DNA of 64,000 nucleotides, taken from contig DATFYA010000073.1 in the NCBI GenBank assembly GCA_035315345.1, forward strand, positions 1 to 64,000, written 5' to 3'. Source of the stretch: Candidatus Methylomirabilota bacterium. GTDB taxonomy: Bacteria > Methylomirabilota > Methylomirabilia > Rokubacteriales > CSP1-6. The notes below the pieces were generated by a model. The model did not search any database, was not told where the DNA came from, and saw only the letters and a program-made list of their open reading frames with translations. The position numbers were made by a program, and so were the translations under genes. Shown one piece after another: positions 51,796 to 60,120 of this stretch (the stretch's first letter is position 1; each line of letters starts with the position of its first letter).

Positions 51796-53340
51796 TTACA
51801 TGACAGGTCCGATGATCCACGGAGCGAATTCTTCTTCACCGACGCCGGACAGCTCGCTCTTGCTCGGCTTGCCGGACGCGACCGCCACGATCTCCTCGAA
51901 GATCTGCCGCCCCACGTGGGCGAGCGGCGTGCCTTCCAGGATCACCCCGCAGTTGATATCCATGTCCTCCGACAGGTGGCGGTACATCAAGCTGTTGGTG
52001 GCCAGCTTGATCGACGGCACCGGCTTGCAGCCGAACACCGAGCCGCGGCCGGTGGTGAAGCAGATCATGTTGCAGCCGCCGGCCACGAGACCGGTGATCG
52101 ACACCGGATCGTGTCCGGGCGTGTCCATGAACACGAAGCCGCGGGTGGTGATCGGCTCACCGTACTGGAAGACGTCCATCATCGGCGTCGTCCCGCCCTT
52201 GGTCACCCCGCCGAGCGACTTCTCGTAGACGGTGGTGATCCCGCCCGCCTTGTTGCCGGGCGCCGGATTGTTGTCCATCGCCTCGATGCCACGGCAATAC
52301 CACTCCCACCATTTGTACCGATCGATGAGCTTCTTGGCCACGCCCTCGTTGATCGCGCGCCGGATCAGCAGGTGCTCGGCCCCGTAGATCTCGGGCGTCT
52401 CGGCGAGCACGCCGGTGCCGCCGTAGCGCACCAGCTCGTCCACCGCCCAGCCGAGCGCGGGATTGGCGGTGATGCCGGAGGCGCCGTCGGAGCCGCCGCA
52501 GTTGGTGGCCAGCATGATCTCGGAGACGGGCTGCCGGCTGCGCCGGGCCTCGTTCGCGTGGGGCAGGAGCTTGGCCACCTCCCGCGTGGCGGTTTCTACC
52601 GTCTTGCGGATGCCGCCCGCTTCTTGGATGTTCACCACGAACGGCCGCCGCTCCGGATGACCGGGAGCGGCCATGCGCTGGCGATCCACCATGACCGCGG
52701 CCTGGTTCACCTCGCAGCCGAGCCCGATCAGGATGTAGGCTGCGACGTTCGGGTGCTTGGCGTAACCGGCCAGCACCCGCTGCAGGGCCATGTGGTCCTC
52801 GCCGAACAGCTTGGTGCCGCAGCCCGACTTGTGGGTGATCGCGAGCACCCCGTCGATGTTCGGATAGTCCTTCCCCACGTCGCGGAAGCGGTCCTTGACA
52901 AACTGGCTCACGCTGGCCGAGCAGTTCACTCCGGAGATCACCGCCACGTAGTTGCGCGTGCCCACGCGCCCGTCTTCTCGCAGGTAGCCGTCGAAGTGGC
53001 GCATCCGATCCGGCGGGTAGAACGCGACCGGCTGCACGTCGGTGCCGACCTCGTACTCCTGGTGCCGGTCGCCCACCGCCACGTTCTGGACGTGGACGTG
53101 ATCGCCGATCGCGATGTCGGCGGTGGCGAAGCCGATGGGCTGCCCGTAGCGCCGGACCGGCTCCCCGACGCGACGAGCCCGGCGGGCCACCTTGTGCCCG
53201 GGCTTGATGTCCTGCCGCACCTCGATGGGCCCGTCGGCGTCCTCCAGGATGGTGCCGGCCGCGATCTCCTTCTTGGCGATCGCCACGTCGTCCTCGGGCC
53301 GCAGGATGATTGCCACTTCGGTGATCGCGTGACTCGCCAT
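51796..53340 (-). CDS. UxaA/GarD-family sugar-acid dehydratase
   Basis: A 514-residue altronate/galactarate dehydratase-family protein. The N-terminal SAF domain (about 1-100, VAIAKKEIAAGTILED) is followed by the catalytic region, with GVNCSASVSQF near 137-147, HKSGCGTKLFGEDH near 172-185, LATNCGGSDGASG near 262-274 and the Cys in FTTGRGSVFGCKPVPSIK near 425-442. UxaA and GarD dehydrate hexuronic or hexaric acids. UxaA here is full-length with both domains. Together with the IlvD-type dehydratase it suggests sugar-acid catabolism. Confidence 0.88.
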   Translation of the reverse strand: MASHAITEVAIILRPEDDVAIAKKEIAAGTILEDADGPIEVRQDIKPGHKVARRARRVGEPVRRYGQPIGFATADIAIGDHVHVQNVAVGDRHQEYEVGTDVQPVAFYPPDRMRHFDGYLREDGRVGTRNYVAVISGVNCSASVSQFVKDRFRDVGKDYPNIDGVLAITHKSGCGTKLFGEDHMALQRVLAGYAKHPNVAAYILIGLGCEVNQAAVMVDRQRMAAPGHPERRPFVVNIQEAGGIRKTVETATREVAKLLPHANEARRSRQPVSEIMLATNCGGSDGASGITANPALGWAVDELVRYGGTGVLAETPEIYGAEHLLIRRAINEGVAKKLIDRYKWWEWYCRGIEAMDNNPAPGNKAGGITTVYEKSLGGVTKGGTTPMMDVFQYGEPITTRGFVFMDTPGHDPVSITGLVAGGCNMICFTTGRGSVFGCKPVPSIKLATNSLMYRHLSEDMDINCGVILEGTPLAHVGRQIFEEIVAVASGKPSKSELSGVGEEEFAPWIIGPVM

Positions 53341-53360
53341 GATTGGCTTCCTCGCAATCG

Positions 53361-53394
53361 CCCTCTCCCCTCGCGGGAGAGGGCAGGGTGACGG
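53361..53394. repeat. Dispersed palindromic repeat, copy 1
   Basis: CCCTCTCCC, a short loop CTCGCG, then GGGAGAGGG, followed by CAGGGTGACGGG. It shares the CCCTCTCCCC / GGGGAGAGGG core and the CACCCTGC flank (here as its complement) with the copies at 54789 and 63263. It lies just upstream of the UxaA-type gene on the minus strand. Confidence 0.8.
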
Positions 53395-53410
53395 GCTGTG
53401 TTGAGAAACT

Positions 53411-53941
53411 CTACTCTACCGTCAGCCCTCGCGCCTTGACAAGGCGCGCGAGGCCGCCAATGCCACCGCCACCTCCCGTCCCTTCGCCTCGATGATGTCC
53501 GGTAGCTCCTCCGGCGTACGTCAGTGCAGCTCCTTCATCAGCCGAAGAGACAGCGGCAGTCCTTGAGCCGCTTGATCCCGTATTCGAGCGCCACGACACG
53601 GGGACCTGAGTACCTTCGATCCGGCTGGACAGCCGGCCTCGCGACGGACGAATGGGCGGATCAGGAGGCGGGGGTTGGCTAGCCGCCCCCTTCCCGGCGA
53701 GGCGGCGGATGAGGCGATCAGCTTCCGAGAGACCTCCGATGAGAGGCGACCCCCACTCGATGGCCGGGCGGCAAAGGGTCCGGCATACTCGCGCCCCGAT
53801 GGAGAGCCGCCGGGCGTCATGTGAAGCGCGGTGGGCGCCGCCGCGAACAGCGATCACTGCTATTCTCGTAACTGCGCCCCGAAAGCCCGCTCTGATCCCC
53901 GTCCGGCTCGCCCCACGGCATGGCAGCCATGAGCATTTCAA
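53411..53941 (-). pseudogene. Decayed Fic-family protein gene (N-terminal part)
   Basis: Pieces of a Fic N-terminal domain occur in order but in all three minus-strand frames: LSEADRLIRRLAGKG, then ANPRLLIRPFVRREA, then LSSRIEGTQV, then VVALEYGIKRLKD, then GLPLSLRLMKELH followed by a stop. In living Fic proteins these segments form one continuous chain with the ...SSRIEGTQ helix that guards the active site. The Fic motif itself (HPFxxGNGR) is missing. Several frameshifts and an internal loss of about 30 codons show that the gene is dead. The rest of the 620-base gap between neighbours holds nothing else I can support. Confidence 0.75.
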
Positions 53942-53959
53942 GCTAGACTGCGTTTCGCC

Positions 53960-54787
53960 ATGTCATTCACCGAGCGCACCGTCCGCGTCAACGGCGTCAC
54001 GCTGCACTATCTCGACTGGGGAGCCGCCGATCGGCCGCCGGTGATCTTGCTGCACGGCATCACCGGCCACGCGCGGGTGTGGGACCACCTCGCGAGCCGC
54101 CTCCTGCCCGGCCATCGCGTCCTCGCGCTGGATCAGCGCGGCCACGGCGACAGCGAGCCCGCGCCGGACGACGACTACGGCGTGGGCACGATGGCCGACG
54201 ACGTGGCCGCCTTCGCGGCCAGCCTGCGGCTCGATCGCTTCGCGCTGATCGGCCACTCGATGGGCGGGCGCATCGCCATCAAGTACGCGGCCGACCACGC
54301 CGCCCGCCTCGACCGCCTCGTGATCATCGACATCGGCCCCGAGATCAACCTGGCCGGCCTGCAGCGCGTCCGCGACATGATGGCGCACTCGCCCGAGCGC
54401 ATCGAGAGCGAGGAGTGGGCCGTCGAGTACATCCGCCGCGGCAACCCGCTCCAGGACGTCGACATGCTCCGCGAGCGCGTCCGGCACGGGCTCAAGCGGC
54501 TGCCCGATGGCGAGCTCACCTGGAAGTACGCCAAGGGCCTGCGCGACATGATGCGCGTGGGCCGCCGCGACGCGGTCGACCTGTGGGAGCCGCTTCCCCG
54601 GATCACCTGCCCGACCCTGGTCGTGCGCGGCGCGGAGAGCGACATCCTCTCGGCCGACGTGGCCAAGAAGATGACGGCGCGGCTGCCCGACGGACGGCTG
54701 ATCGAGATCGAGGGGGCCGGCCACACGGTGCCCGCGGACCGGCCGGAGGAGTTCGTCCGGCAGATGCGGGCGTTTCTCTCGGCGTAG
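53960..54787 (+). CDS. Alpha/beta hydrolase
   Basis: A 275-residue alpha/beta hydrolase with oxyanion LLHGITGHARVWD (about 30-42), DQRGHGDSEP (about 60-69), nucleophile elbow IGHSMGGRIA (Ser near 98) and catalytic His in GAGHTVP near 256-262. The layout is of the esterase/haloperoxidase/C-C hydrolase group. A cap region near 140-190 is present. The substrate is not indicated. Confidence 0.9.
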   Translation: MSFTERTVRVNGVTLHYLDWGAADRPPVILLHGITGHARVWDHLASRLLPGHRVLALDQRGHGDSEPAPDDDYGVGTMADDVAAFAASLRLDRFALIGHSMGGRIAIKYAADHAARLDRLVIIDIGPEINLAGLQRVRDMMAHSPERIESEEWAVEYIRRGNPLQDVDMLRERVRHGLKRLPDGELTWKYAKGLRDMMRVGRRDAVDLWEPLPRITCPTLVVRGAESDILSADVAKKMTARLPDGRLIEIEGAGHTVPADRPEEFVRQMRAFLSA

Positions 54788-54788
54788 A

Positions 54789-54826
54789 CCCCCTCACCCT
54801 GCCCTCTCCCCTCAGGGGAGAGGGGT
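54789..54826. repeat. Dispersed palindromic repeat, copy 2
   Basis: CCCCTCACCCTGCCCTCTCC, then CCTCAGG and GGAGAGGGG. The 10-base arms pair with a four-base loop (CTCA region). It sits between the ends of the convergent hydrolase and sulfite-oxidase-fold genes and could act as a two-way terminator. Confidence 0.85.
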
Positions 54827-54827
54827 A

Positions 54828-55469
54828 TCAGCGGGCGCGGAGGCGGCGGGCGGCCTCGGCCCGCATCGTCTGCATCGCGCGGGTCTCCTGGTCCGAGTAG
54901 CGCTCCTCCGCCCACGGGTCGGCGCGCATGTGGTAGCCGTTGACCTCCCAGAAGCCGGGCGGATTCACGTCGAGGAACTCGAAGGCGCGCAGCCACTTCG
55001 CGCTCTTCCAGAAGTAGAGCTTCGGCACCACCAGGCGCAGCGGGCCGCCGTGTTCCGGCGCGAGATCCTGCCCGTCGTGACGGAGCGCCAGCAGCACGTC
55101 GTCGTCCACCAGGTCGGCGAGCGCGAGATTGGTCGTGTAGTCCGGGTCGGCGTGGACCATGACGTACCGGGCCTCGGGCGTCGGATCGACGCGCTTCAGG
55201 ATCTCGCGGATGGGGACGCCCTCGAAGCGGTTGTCCAGACGCGACCAGTGCGTCACGCAGTGGATGTCGCAGGTCACCTCGGTGCGCGGCAGGGCCTGGA
55301 ACTCCTCCCAGGTCCAGCTCACCTCCCGCTGGAGCAGGCCGAAGCAGCGGAACGACCACGTTTTCGGATCGAAGCGGGGAGTCAGACCGTAGGTGAGCAC
55401 CGGCCACTTCCGGGTCAGCACCTGCCCGGGCGGTGTGCGCTGCGCCGCGTCCCGCGCGAGATCTCTCAT
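54828..55469 (-). CDS. Sulfite-oxidase-fold molybdopterin oxidoreductase, soluble MsrP-like
   Basis: A 213-residue single oxidoreductase molybdopterin-binding domain. CDIHCVTHWSRLDNRFEGV (about 88-106) contains the molybdenum Cys, and GPLRLVVPKLYFWKSAKWL (about 160-178) is the family MPT-contact region. It is shorter than MsrP and has no Tat signal, so it is likely cytoplasmic. Members near redox operons may reduce sulfoxides. The ATG overlaps the response-regulator stop (ATGA), which ties it to the kinase and the Sec-thioredoxin upstream. Confidence 0.87.
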   Translation of the reverse strand: MRDLARDAAQRTPPGQVLTRKWPVLTYGLTPRFDPKTWSFRCFGLLQREVSWTWEEFQALPRTEVTCDIHCVTHWSRLDNRFEGVPIREILKRVDPTPEARYVMVHADPDYTTNLALADLVDDDVLLALRHDGQDLAPEHGGPLRLVVPKLYFWKSAKWLRAFEFLDVNPPGFWEVNGYHMRADPWAEERYSDQETRAMQTMRAEAARRLRAR

Positions 55470-56161
55470 TCCGCCTCTCCTCTCGCCGTGACGAAGCGGT
55501 AGCCCTGGCCGTGCGCGGTGACGATGTGGGCCGGCCGCTCCGGGTCGTCCTCGAACTTCTGCCGCAGCCTGAGGATATGGGTGTCCACCGTCCGCGTGGT
55601 CGGAAAACGATCGTAGCCCCACACCTCGTCGAGCAGCCGGTCGCGGGTGATCACCTCGCCGGGATGCTCGACCAGATAGCGGAGCAGGTCGAACTCCTTC
55701 CGGGTCAGGCGGACCTCGCGCCCGGCCTTGAACGCCTGTCGGGCGCGCAGGTGCACGCGCACGTCGCCGAACGCGAACTCCTCGAACTTCTGGCGCGGGC
55801 CCGGGCGACGCAGCACCGCGCGGATCCGCGCCATCAGCTCGCGGACGCTGAACGGCTTCGTGAGGTAGTCGTCGGCGCCCAGCTCGAGCCCCTGCACCCG
55901 GTCGGCCTCCGCGCCGCGGGCGGTCAGCATGATCACCGGCGTGTCGAGTCCGCGCGCGCGCAGCTGCCGGCACACGTCCCATCCGCTCATGCCCGGCATC
56001 ATCACGTCGAGCAGGATCAGGTCCGGCGCCTCGGACAGGCCCAGGGCCAGGCCGCGCGCGCCGTCTCCCGCCGCGATGGTCTGGTAGCCCTCGAAGCGCA
56101 GGTTGTCCTCGAGCCCGCGCACCATCTCGGGCTCGTCGTCGACGATCAGGATTCGCGGCAT
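55466..56161 (-). CDS. OmpR/PhoB-family response regulator
   Basis: A 231-residue two-domain regulator. The receiver has DD (8-9), phosphoacceptor Asp52 in LLDVMMPG and Lys101 in TKPF. The C-terminal winged-helix has RLTRKEFDLLRYLVEHPGEV and TVDTHILRLRQKFE. It binds DNA as a dimer after phosphorylation by the kinase encoded next upstream, with which it overlaps 16 bases. Confidence 0.95.
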   Translation of the reverse strand: MPRILIVDDEPEMVRGLEDNLRFEGYQTIAAGDGARGLALGLSEAPDLILLDVMMPGMSGWDVCRQLRARGLDTPVIMLTARGAEADRVQGLELGADDYLTKPFSVRELMARIRAVLRRPGPRQKFEEFAFGDVRVHLRARQAFKAGREVRLTRKEFDLLRYLVEHPGEVITRDRLLDEVWGYDRFPTTRTVDTHILRLRQKFEDDPERPAHIVTAHGQGYRFVTARGEAE

Positions 56162-57669
56162 GCCGTCGCCGCCGGCAGGTAGAGCGTGAATCGGCTCCCG
56201 CCTTCCGCCGCGGCCTCCACGCCGACGCGTCCGCGGTGGGCCTCCGCGATGTGCTTGACCAGGGCCAGGCCCACGCCGCTGCCGCGGCGGCCCTGCGTCT
56301 CGCTGCGTCCGACCCGATAGAACTTCTCGAAGATCCGCTGGCGCTCGCCGACCGGGATGCCGATCCCCTCGTCGGCCACCTCCACCGAGACGCCGTCGCC
56401 CTCCCGGCGCGCGGTCACCGTGATGCGGCGCCGCTCGGCCGAGTACTTCATCGCGTTGTCGAGCAGGTTGGCCAGCGCCTGCTTGATCGCGTCGTCGTCC
56501 ATGGCCACGTCGGGCAGGTCGGGCGCGATCGCCACCTGCACGGCGAAACCCTGCTGCTGCAGCGGGTGGCGGAAGCTCTCCAGCACCTCCTGGATCAGCG
56601 GCTCGATCGGCCCCGGCGCCGTCTCGTAGCGCTGGCGCCCACTCTCGATGCGCGAGAAGTCGAGCACGTTGTCGATCAGCCGGCTCAATCGCTCGCTCTC
56701 CCGCGTGAGCACCGCGTAGTACTCGCGACGACGCTGCGGGTCGGGCACCCGGTCCATCTCCAGGGTCTCCGAGAACATGCGGATGAGAGAGAGCGGCGTC
56801 TTCAGGTCGTGGGACACGTTGGCCACGAAGTCCGACTTCAATTGCGCGATCTCCGACTCCCGGCGCACCAGCCGGTAGGTCGCGACGAGGCCGGCCGCGA
56901 TGACCGCGACCAGCAGCACGAAGGCGCCCATGAAGATGGCGGCCTGGCGTCGCACCATGTCACGCGGCGACAGCCCCGGCGGCTGGTACAGGGCCACTCG
57001 CCAGGCGGGCAGCGCCTCGCCCAGCGGCACCGTGAGCACCGGCGCGGCCAGGTCCCCCGGATGCGAGGCGTACACCGCCCGCCCCTGCCCGTCGAGCACC
57101 GCCAGCGCGCCCTTGCCGTCGGCGCCGCCCAGGGCCTGCTCCAGCACGTCCCGCCGGAGCGCCCGCTCGTCGCGGTGCAGGCCGACCAGGAGCGGCTCCC
57201 CCGCGGCGCCGGGCACCACCGCGGCCAGGATCACGTGGCCGTCCACCTGGAGATGGCGCCGGCCGCCGCGCTCCCAGAAGCCCTGGGAGATCTCCCCGCG
57301 GAGCGCGGTGACGAGGCGAGCCTCGTCGCCCGTCGACGCGAGCGGGTAGAGCATGCGCCCCTGCCGGTCGAAGACGTAGACGCGGTCGAAGAACGGATGG
57401 CGGGCCTTCCAGTCGTCCACCGTGGCGGGACCGAAATCCGGCGTGAGCGCGGCGGCCTGCAGGGCGGCGAGACCGTCCTGCTCGGCCCGTCCCAGCGCCA
57501 TGTCCACCTTCTCGGCGGCCATCGCCGCGGTGTCGCGCGCCTGCTCGCGAAGCTGCAGCTCGGCCGCGACCTCCCAGCGGCGGAGCGAGAGGTACCCGAG
57601 CGCAGCCAGCACCGCGGCCGCGACGAAGACGGCGCCGAAGATGAGGGCGGGAGCCGGGCGCGTGCTCAC
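56146..57669 (-). CDS. Membrane sensor histidine kinase
   Basis: A 507-residue kinase. Two membrane helices (about 8-28 and 243-264) enclose a periplasmic sensor domain of about 210 residues with a Cache-like shape (HPFFDRVYVFDRQGRMLYP, about 91-109). The HisKA box is FVANVSHDLKTPLSLI (His287), and the ATPase has ALANLLDNAMKYS, DEGIGIP and GSGVGLALV. The GTG at 57669 directly follows the stop of the Sec-thioredoxin gene with no gap. Its signal is unknown; the gene order suggests a thiol or oxidant stress. Confidence 0.94.
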   Translation of the reverse strand: MSTRPAPALIFGAVFVAAAVLAALGYLSLRRWEVAAELQLREQARDTAAMAAEKVDMALGRAEQDGLAALQAAALTPDFGPATVDDWKARHPFFDRVYVFDRQGRMLYPLASTGDEARLVTALRGEISQGFWERGGRRHLQVDGHVILAAVVPGAAGEPLLVGLHRDERALRRDVLEQALGGADGKGALAVLDGQGRAVYASHPGDLAAPVLTVPLGEALPAWRVALYQPPGLSPRDMVRRQAAIFMGAFVLLVAVIAAGLVATYRLVRRESEIAQLKSDFVANVSHDLKTPLSLIRMFSETLEMDRVPDPQRRREYYAVLTRESERLSRLIDNVLDFSRIESGRQRYETAPGPIEPLIQEVLESFRHPLQQQGFAVQVAIAPDLPDVAMDDDAIKQALANLLDNAMKYSAERRRITVTARREGDGVSVEVADEGIGIPVGERQRIFEKFYRVGRSETQGRRGSGVGLALVKHIAEAHRGRVGVEAAAEGGSRFTLYLPAATACRES

Positions 57670-58206
57670 CTAGGGCTCGAGCAGGAGGCGCTGGATCCGT
57701 TGCTCCATCTCGGCGTAGGCCCCCTCCCCGATGTGGGTGAATCGCACGATTCCCTTCTTGTCCACCAGCACCGCGGACGGCCACGCCCAGTTGCGGTAGC
57801 GCCGCCAGATCGCATAGTCGTTGTCCTGCACCACCGGATAGCGGATCTGGAGGTCTCGAGTGGCTTGCGTCACCTTGTCCAGCGGCTTCTCCCAGAAGAA
57901 CTCCGGCGAGTGCACGCCCACGATGGTCAAGCCCTGGTCTCCGTACTTGCCGTGCCAGTCCCGCAACTGCGGGATCACGTTCTTGCAGTTGTATCAGCCG
58001 TAGGTCCAGAATTCCACCAGCACCACCCGTCCGCGCAGGCCCGCGAGCGAGAGCGGCTGGCTGTTGATCCACGGCCCGCCGGTGATCTCGGGGGCGGGCT
58101 GCCCGACCGCCACCACGTTGTCGGCGGCGCTGCCGCGGCCGCTCGGGGACCCGACGGTGGCCAGGAACATTCCCATCCCGAGCATGAGGATCCGGATCGC
58201 GCGCAT
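57670..58206 (-). CDS. Exported thioredoxin-like selenoprotein with a Sec-x2-Cys active site (in-frame UGA)
   Basis: A 178-residue redoxin (counting Sec71) read through a TGA at 57994-57996. The ATG at 58206 follows GGAGG. An N-terminal signal (MRAIRILMLGMGMFLATVG) is followed by QPAPEITGGPWINSQPLSL and VLVEFWTYG, then UGA, then YNCKNVIPQL. The usual family motif is W-T-Y-x-C-x-N-C-x-x-x-x-P; here the first Cys is Sec, giving U-Y-N-C. The cis-Pro region (WAWPSAVLVDKKG, about 137-149) is intact. Both sides match thioredoxin in one frame, so it is not a nonsense mutation. It leads the operon with the kinase, regulator and molybdopterin enzyme. Confidence 0.92.
57964..57996 (-). promoter_or_regulatory. 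Candidate SECIS hairpin of the Sec-thioredoxin gene (less canonical)
   Basis: A 7-bp stem CAACTGC / GCAGTTG (57964-57970 with 57985-57991) begins two bases after the UGA and closes a 14-base loop. The loop starts nine bases after UGA, nearer than in the other three genes. Extra pairs inside the loop (GA with TC) could lift it to 13. It fits the larger fdhF-like type less well. Confidence 0.5.
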
Positions 58207-58289
58207 CGCCACCTCCCGCGTCAGTCTAGCGGAACGGGACGGCGCGATGTCACGCGGCTGTGAAATCTCGCCGGGGCGCCCGCCCGATC

Positions 58290-58330
58290 TATAATGACGA
58301 CTGGCGAGCGGACGGGCACGGGCCCGTCCG
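58290..58330 (+). promoter_or_regulatory. TATAAT -10 box and leader hairpin of the NYN gene
   Basis: A full TATAAT (58290-58295) lies about 80 bases upstream of the ATG at 58376 with no good -35 at 16-18 bases. Downstream a perfect 9-bp stem CGGACGGGC / GCCCGTCCG with ACGG loop (58309-58330) would form near the start of the leader RNA. Confidence 0.5.
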
Positions 58331-58375
58331 GCAGCACCGGCGCCGGGGCAACCAGTAGCAGGAAGGATGGTGGAC

Positions 58376-59137
58376 ATGAGTGACGACCGGAAGCTGGCGA
58401 TGTTCATCGACTTCGAGAACATCGTCCGCGGCGTCAAGGAAGCGCAGTACAAGCAGTTCGAGATCAAGCTGGTGCTCGAGCGGCTCGTCGAGAAGGGCAA
58501 GATCATGGTGAAGCGGGCCTACGCGGACTGGAACCGCTACACCGAGTACAAGCGCCCCTTCCACGAGCACGCCATCGAGCTGATCGACGTCCCCCAGAGC
58601 CGCTACAGCGGCAAGAACTCGGCCGACATCCGCATGGTGGTCGACGCGATGGATCTGGCCTACGCCAAGCAGCACGTCGACACCTTCGCGCTGGTGTCGG
58701 GCGACTCCGACTTCTCCCCGCTGGTCTCCAAGCTGCGGGAGAACGATCGCTACGTGATCGGCCTGGGCGTGAAGTCGTCGTCGTCCGAGCTGCTGGTGGG
58801 CAACTGCGACGAGTTCATCTTCTACGAGGACCTCATCCGCGAGTCCAAGAAGACGACGGCCCTGCGCGGGCTGCCCGAGAAGAAGGCGGAGGCCTTCGCC
58901 CAGCTCATCGAGGCGATCCAGGCCCTGCAGCGCGAGAACAAGGACACCCTCTGGGGCTCGATGGTCAAGCAGACCATGATCCGGAAGAACCCCGCGTTCA
59001 ACGAGTCGTACTACGGGTACTCCACCTTCTCGAAGCTGCTGGAGGAGGCGGCCAAGCAGAAGATCCTCACCCTCGAGCGCGACGCCAAGAGCGGGACCTA
59101 CATCATCACCTCCATCGAGGCCGACCGCGCGGCCTGA
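58376..59137 (+). CDS. NYN-domain protein with C-terminal OST-HTH/LOTUS-like domain
   Basis: A 253-residue protein. The N-terminal NYN (PIN-like) nuclease domain has FIDFEN (about 10-15), GKNSADIRMVVDAM (about 80-93) and LVSGDSDFSPLVSKL (about 104-118), which give the acidic residues of a metal-dependent RNase. The C-terminal 70 residues (SMVKQTMIRKNPAFNESYYG, then FSKLLEEAAKQKILTLER) look like an OST-HTH/LOTUS RNA-binding fold. Eukaryotic LOTUS-NYN proteins act on RNA; bacterial LabA-like ones are poorly known. AGGAAGG before the ATG suits 58376 better than 58367. Confidence 0.85.
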   Translation: MSDDRKLAMFIDFENIVRGVKEAQYKQFEIKLVLERLVEKGKIMVKRAYADWNRYTEYKRPFHEHAIELIDVPQSRYSGKNSADIRMVVDAMDLAYAKQHVDTFALVSGDSDFSPLVSKLRENDRYVIGLGVKSSSSELLVGNCDEFIFYEDLIRESKKTTALRGLPEKKAEAFAQLIEAIQALQRENKDTLWGSMVKQTMIRKNPAFNESYYGYSTFSKLLEEAAKQKILTLERDAKSGTYIITSIEADRAA

Positions 59138-59150
59138 CCCCGCTCGACTC

Positions 59151-59756
59151 GTGATTCGGCTCCGCCCGCGCCTCTTCCGCGTCGCCGCGGTCCTGCTCCT
59201 GCTGGGGTGGGCCGCCGCGGCCGCCGCGGACAGCCCGCCCCGGTTCACCGCGGATCCCGCGATGACGCGGGGCCCCGCGGGCGCGCCGGTGACGATCTTC
59301 GAGTGGAGCGACTACCAGTGCCCGTTCTGCCGGGAGGCCCAGCAGGTGATGGGACGCCTGCAGGCCGAGTTCCCCGACCAGATCAAGATCACGTTCAAGG
59401 ATTTCCCGCTGCGCTCGCACAACCGCGCGGTGCCCGCGGCGGTGGCCGCCCGCTGCGCAGGAGCGCAGGGGCGGTACTGGGAGTATCACGACCTGCTCTT
59501 CCTGGCCCAGCCCGACTTCTCGCGCGAGGACCTGCTGGGCTACGCCCGCCGTCTGGGCCTCGACCCCGAGTCGTTCGCGCAGTGCTTCGACACCGCCCGC
59601 TTCCAGGACGCGGTGCTGGCCGACCAGCGCGAGGGGCGCGAGGCCGGGGTGCGGGCAACGCCCACGTTCTTCATCAACGGGCGGAAGATCGAGGGCGCGC
59701 TGCCGATCGAGACATTTCGCGAAGCGGTCCAGCAAGCCCTGCGCGAGGCGCGCTGA
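59151..59756 (+). CDS. DsbA-family thiol:disulfide oxidoreductase, exported
   Basis: A 201-residue protein with signal (VAAVLLLLGWAAAAAA, about 11-26) and a DsbA-like thioredoxin fold. Its active site CPFC is Cys57/Cys60 in SDYQCPFCREA, and the cis-Pro loop is GVRATPTFFIN near 169-179. It belongs to the DsbA/DsbG/MauM-type group (thioredoxin_4) and would form or isomerise periplasmic disulfides. GTG start 13 bases after the NYN gene. Confidence 0.9.
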   Translation: MIRLRPRLFRVAAVLLLLGWAAAAAADSPPRFTADPAMTRGPAGAPVTIFEWSDYQCPFCREAQQVMGRLQAEFPDQIKITFKDFPLRSHNRAVPAAVAARCAGAQGRYWEYHDLLFLAQPDFSREDLLGYARRLGLDPESFAQCFDTARFQDAVLADQREGREAGVRATPTFFINGRKIEGALPIETFREAVQQALREAR

Positions 59757-59780
59757 ACCGCCGCCCACGGGAGACCGCCG

Positions 59781-60113
59781 GTGATCACTCCGCCCGTCAG
59801 CCTGTTCATCGACGCCGGCACCGTGCCGTGGATCGAGCGGCGGCCCGGCGTCTTCTGGAAGACGCTCTGGGAGGACGCCGACGGGCGACACAAGGCGATC
59901 CTCATGCGCTACGAGCCGGGCGCGACCGTCCCGCGCCATCGTCACCTCGGCGACGAGCAGATCTACGTGCTCGAGGGCAGCGTGGCCGACGACGCGGGCG
60001 TGTGCACGGCCGGCAACTACGCGCGGCGGCCTCCCGGGTGCGTGCACACCGTGAGCAGCCCGACCGGGGCGCTCGTCATCGCCATCACGTCCGGGCCGAC
60101 CGAGCCGGTCTAG
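59781..60113 (+). CDS. Cupin-domain protein (ChrR-like)
   Basis: A 110-residue single cupin. The first motif, RHRHLGDEQIYVLEGSV (about 45-61), carries the His-x-His and Glu metal ligands; the second, RRPPGCVHTVSSPTGALVI, supplies the last His. It is like the C-terminal cupin of ChrR anti-sigma factors but lacks the zinc-finger part. It may be a metal-dependent sensor or enzyme. GTG start 24 bases after the DsbA-like gene. Confidence 0.82.
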   Translation: MITPPVSLFIDAGTVPWIERRPGVFWKTLWEDADGRHKAILMRYEPGATVPRHRHLGDEQIYVLEGSVADDAGVCTAGNYARRPPGCVHTVSSPTGALVIAITSGPTEPV

Positions 60114-60120
60114 CCTTCGG

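Noticed and set aside
53411-53523. Fifth selenoprotein by TGA read-through at 53521-53523
   Set aside because: The frame continues after the TGA, but the upstream segment is a piece of a decayed Fic gene with frameshifts, the position has no Cys/Sec in Fic proteins, and I see no strong hairpin.
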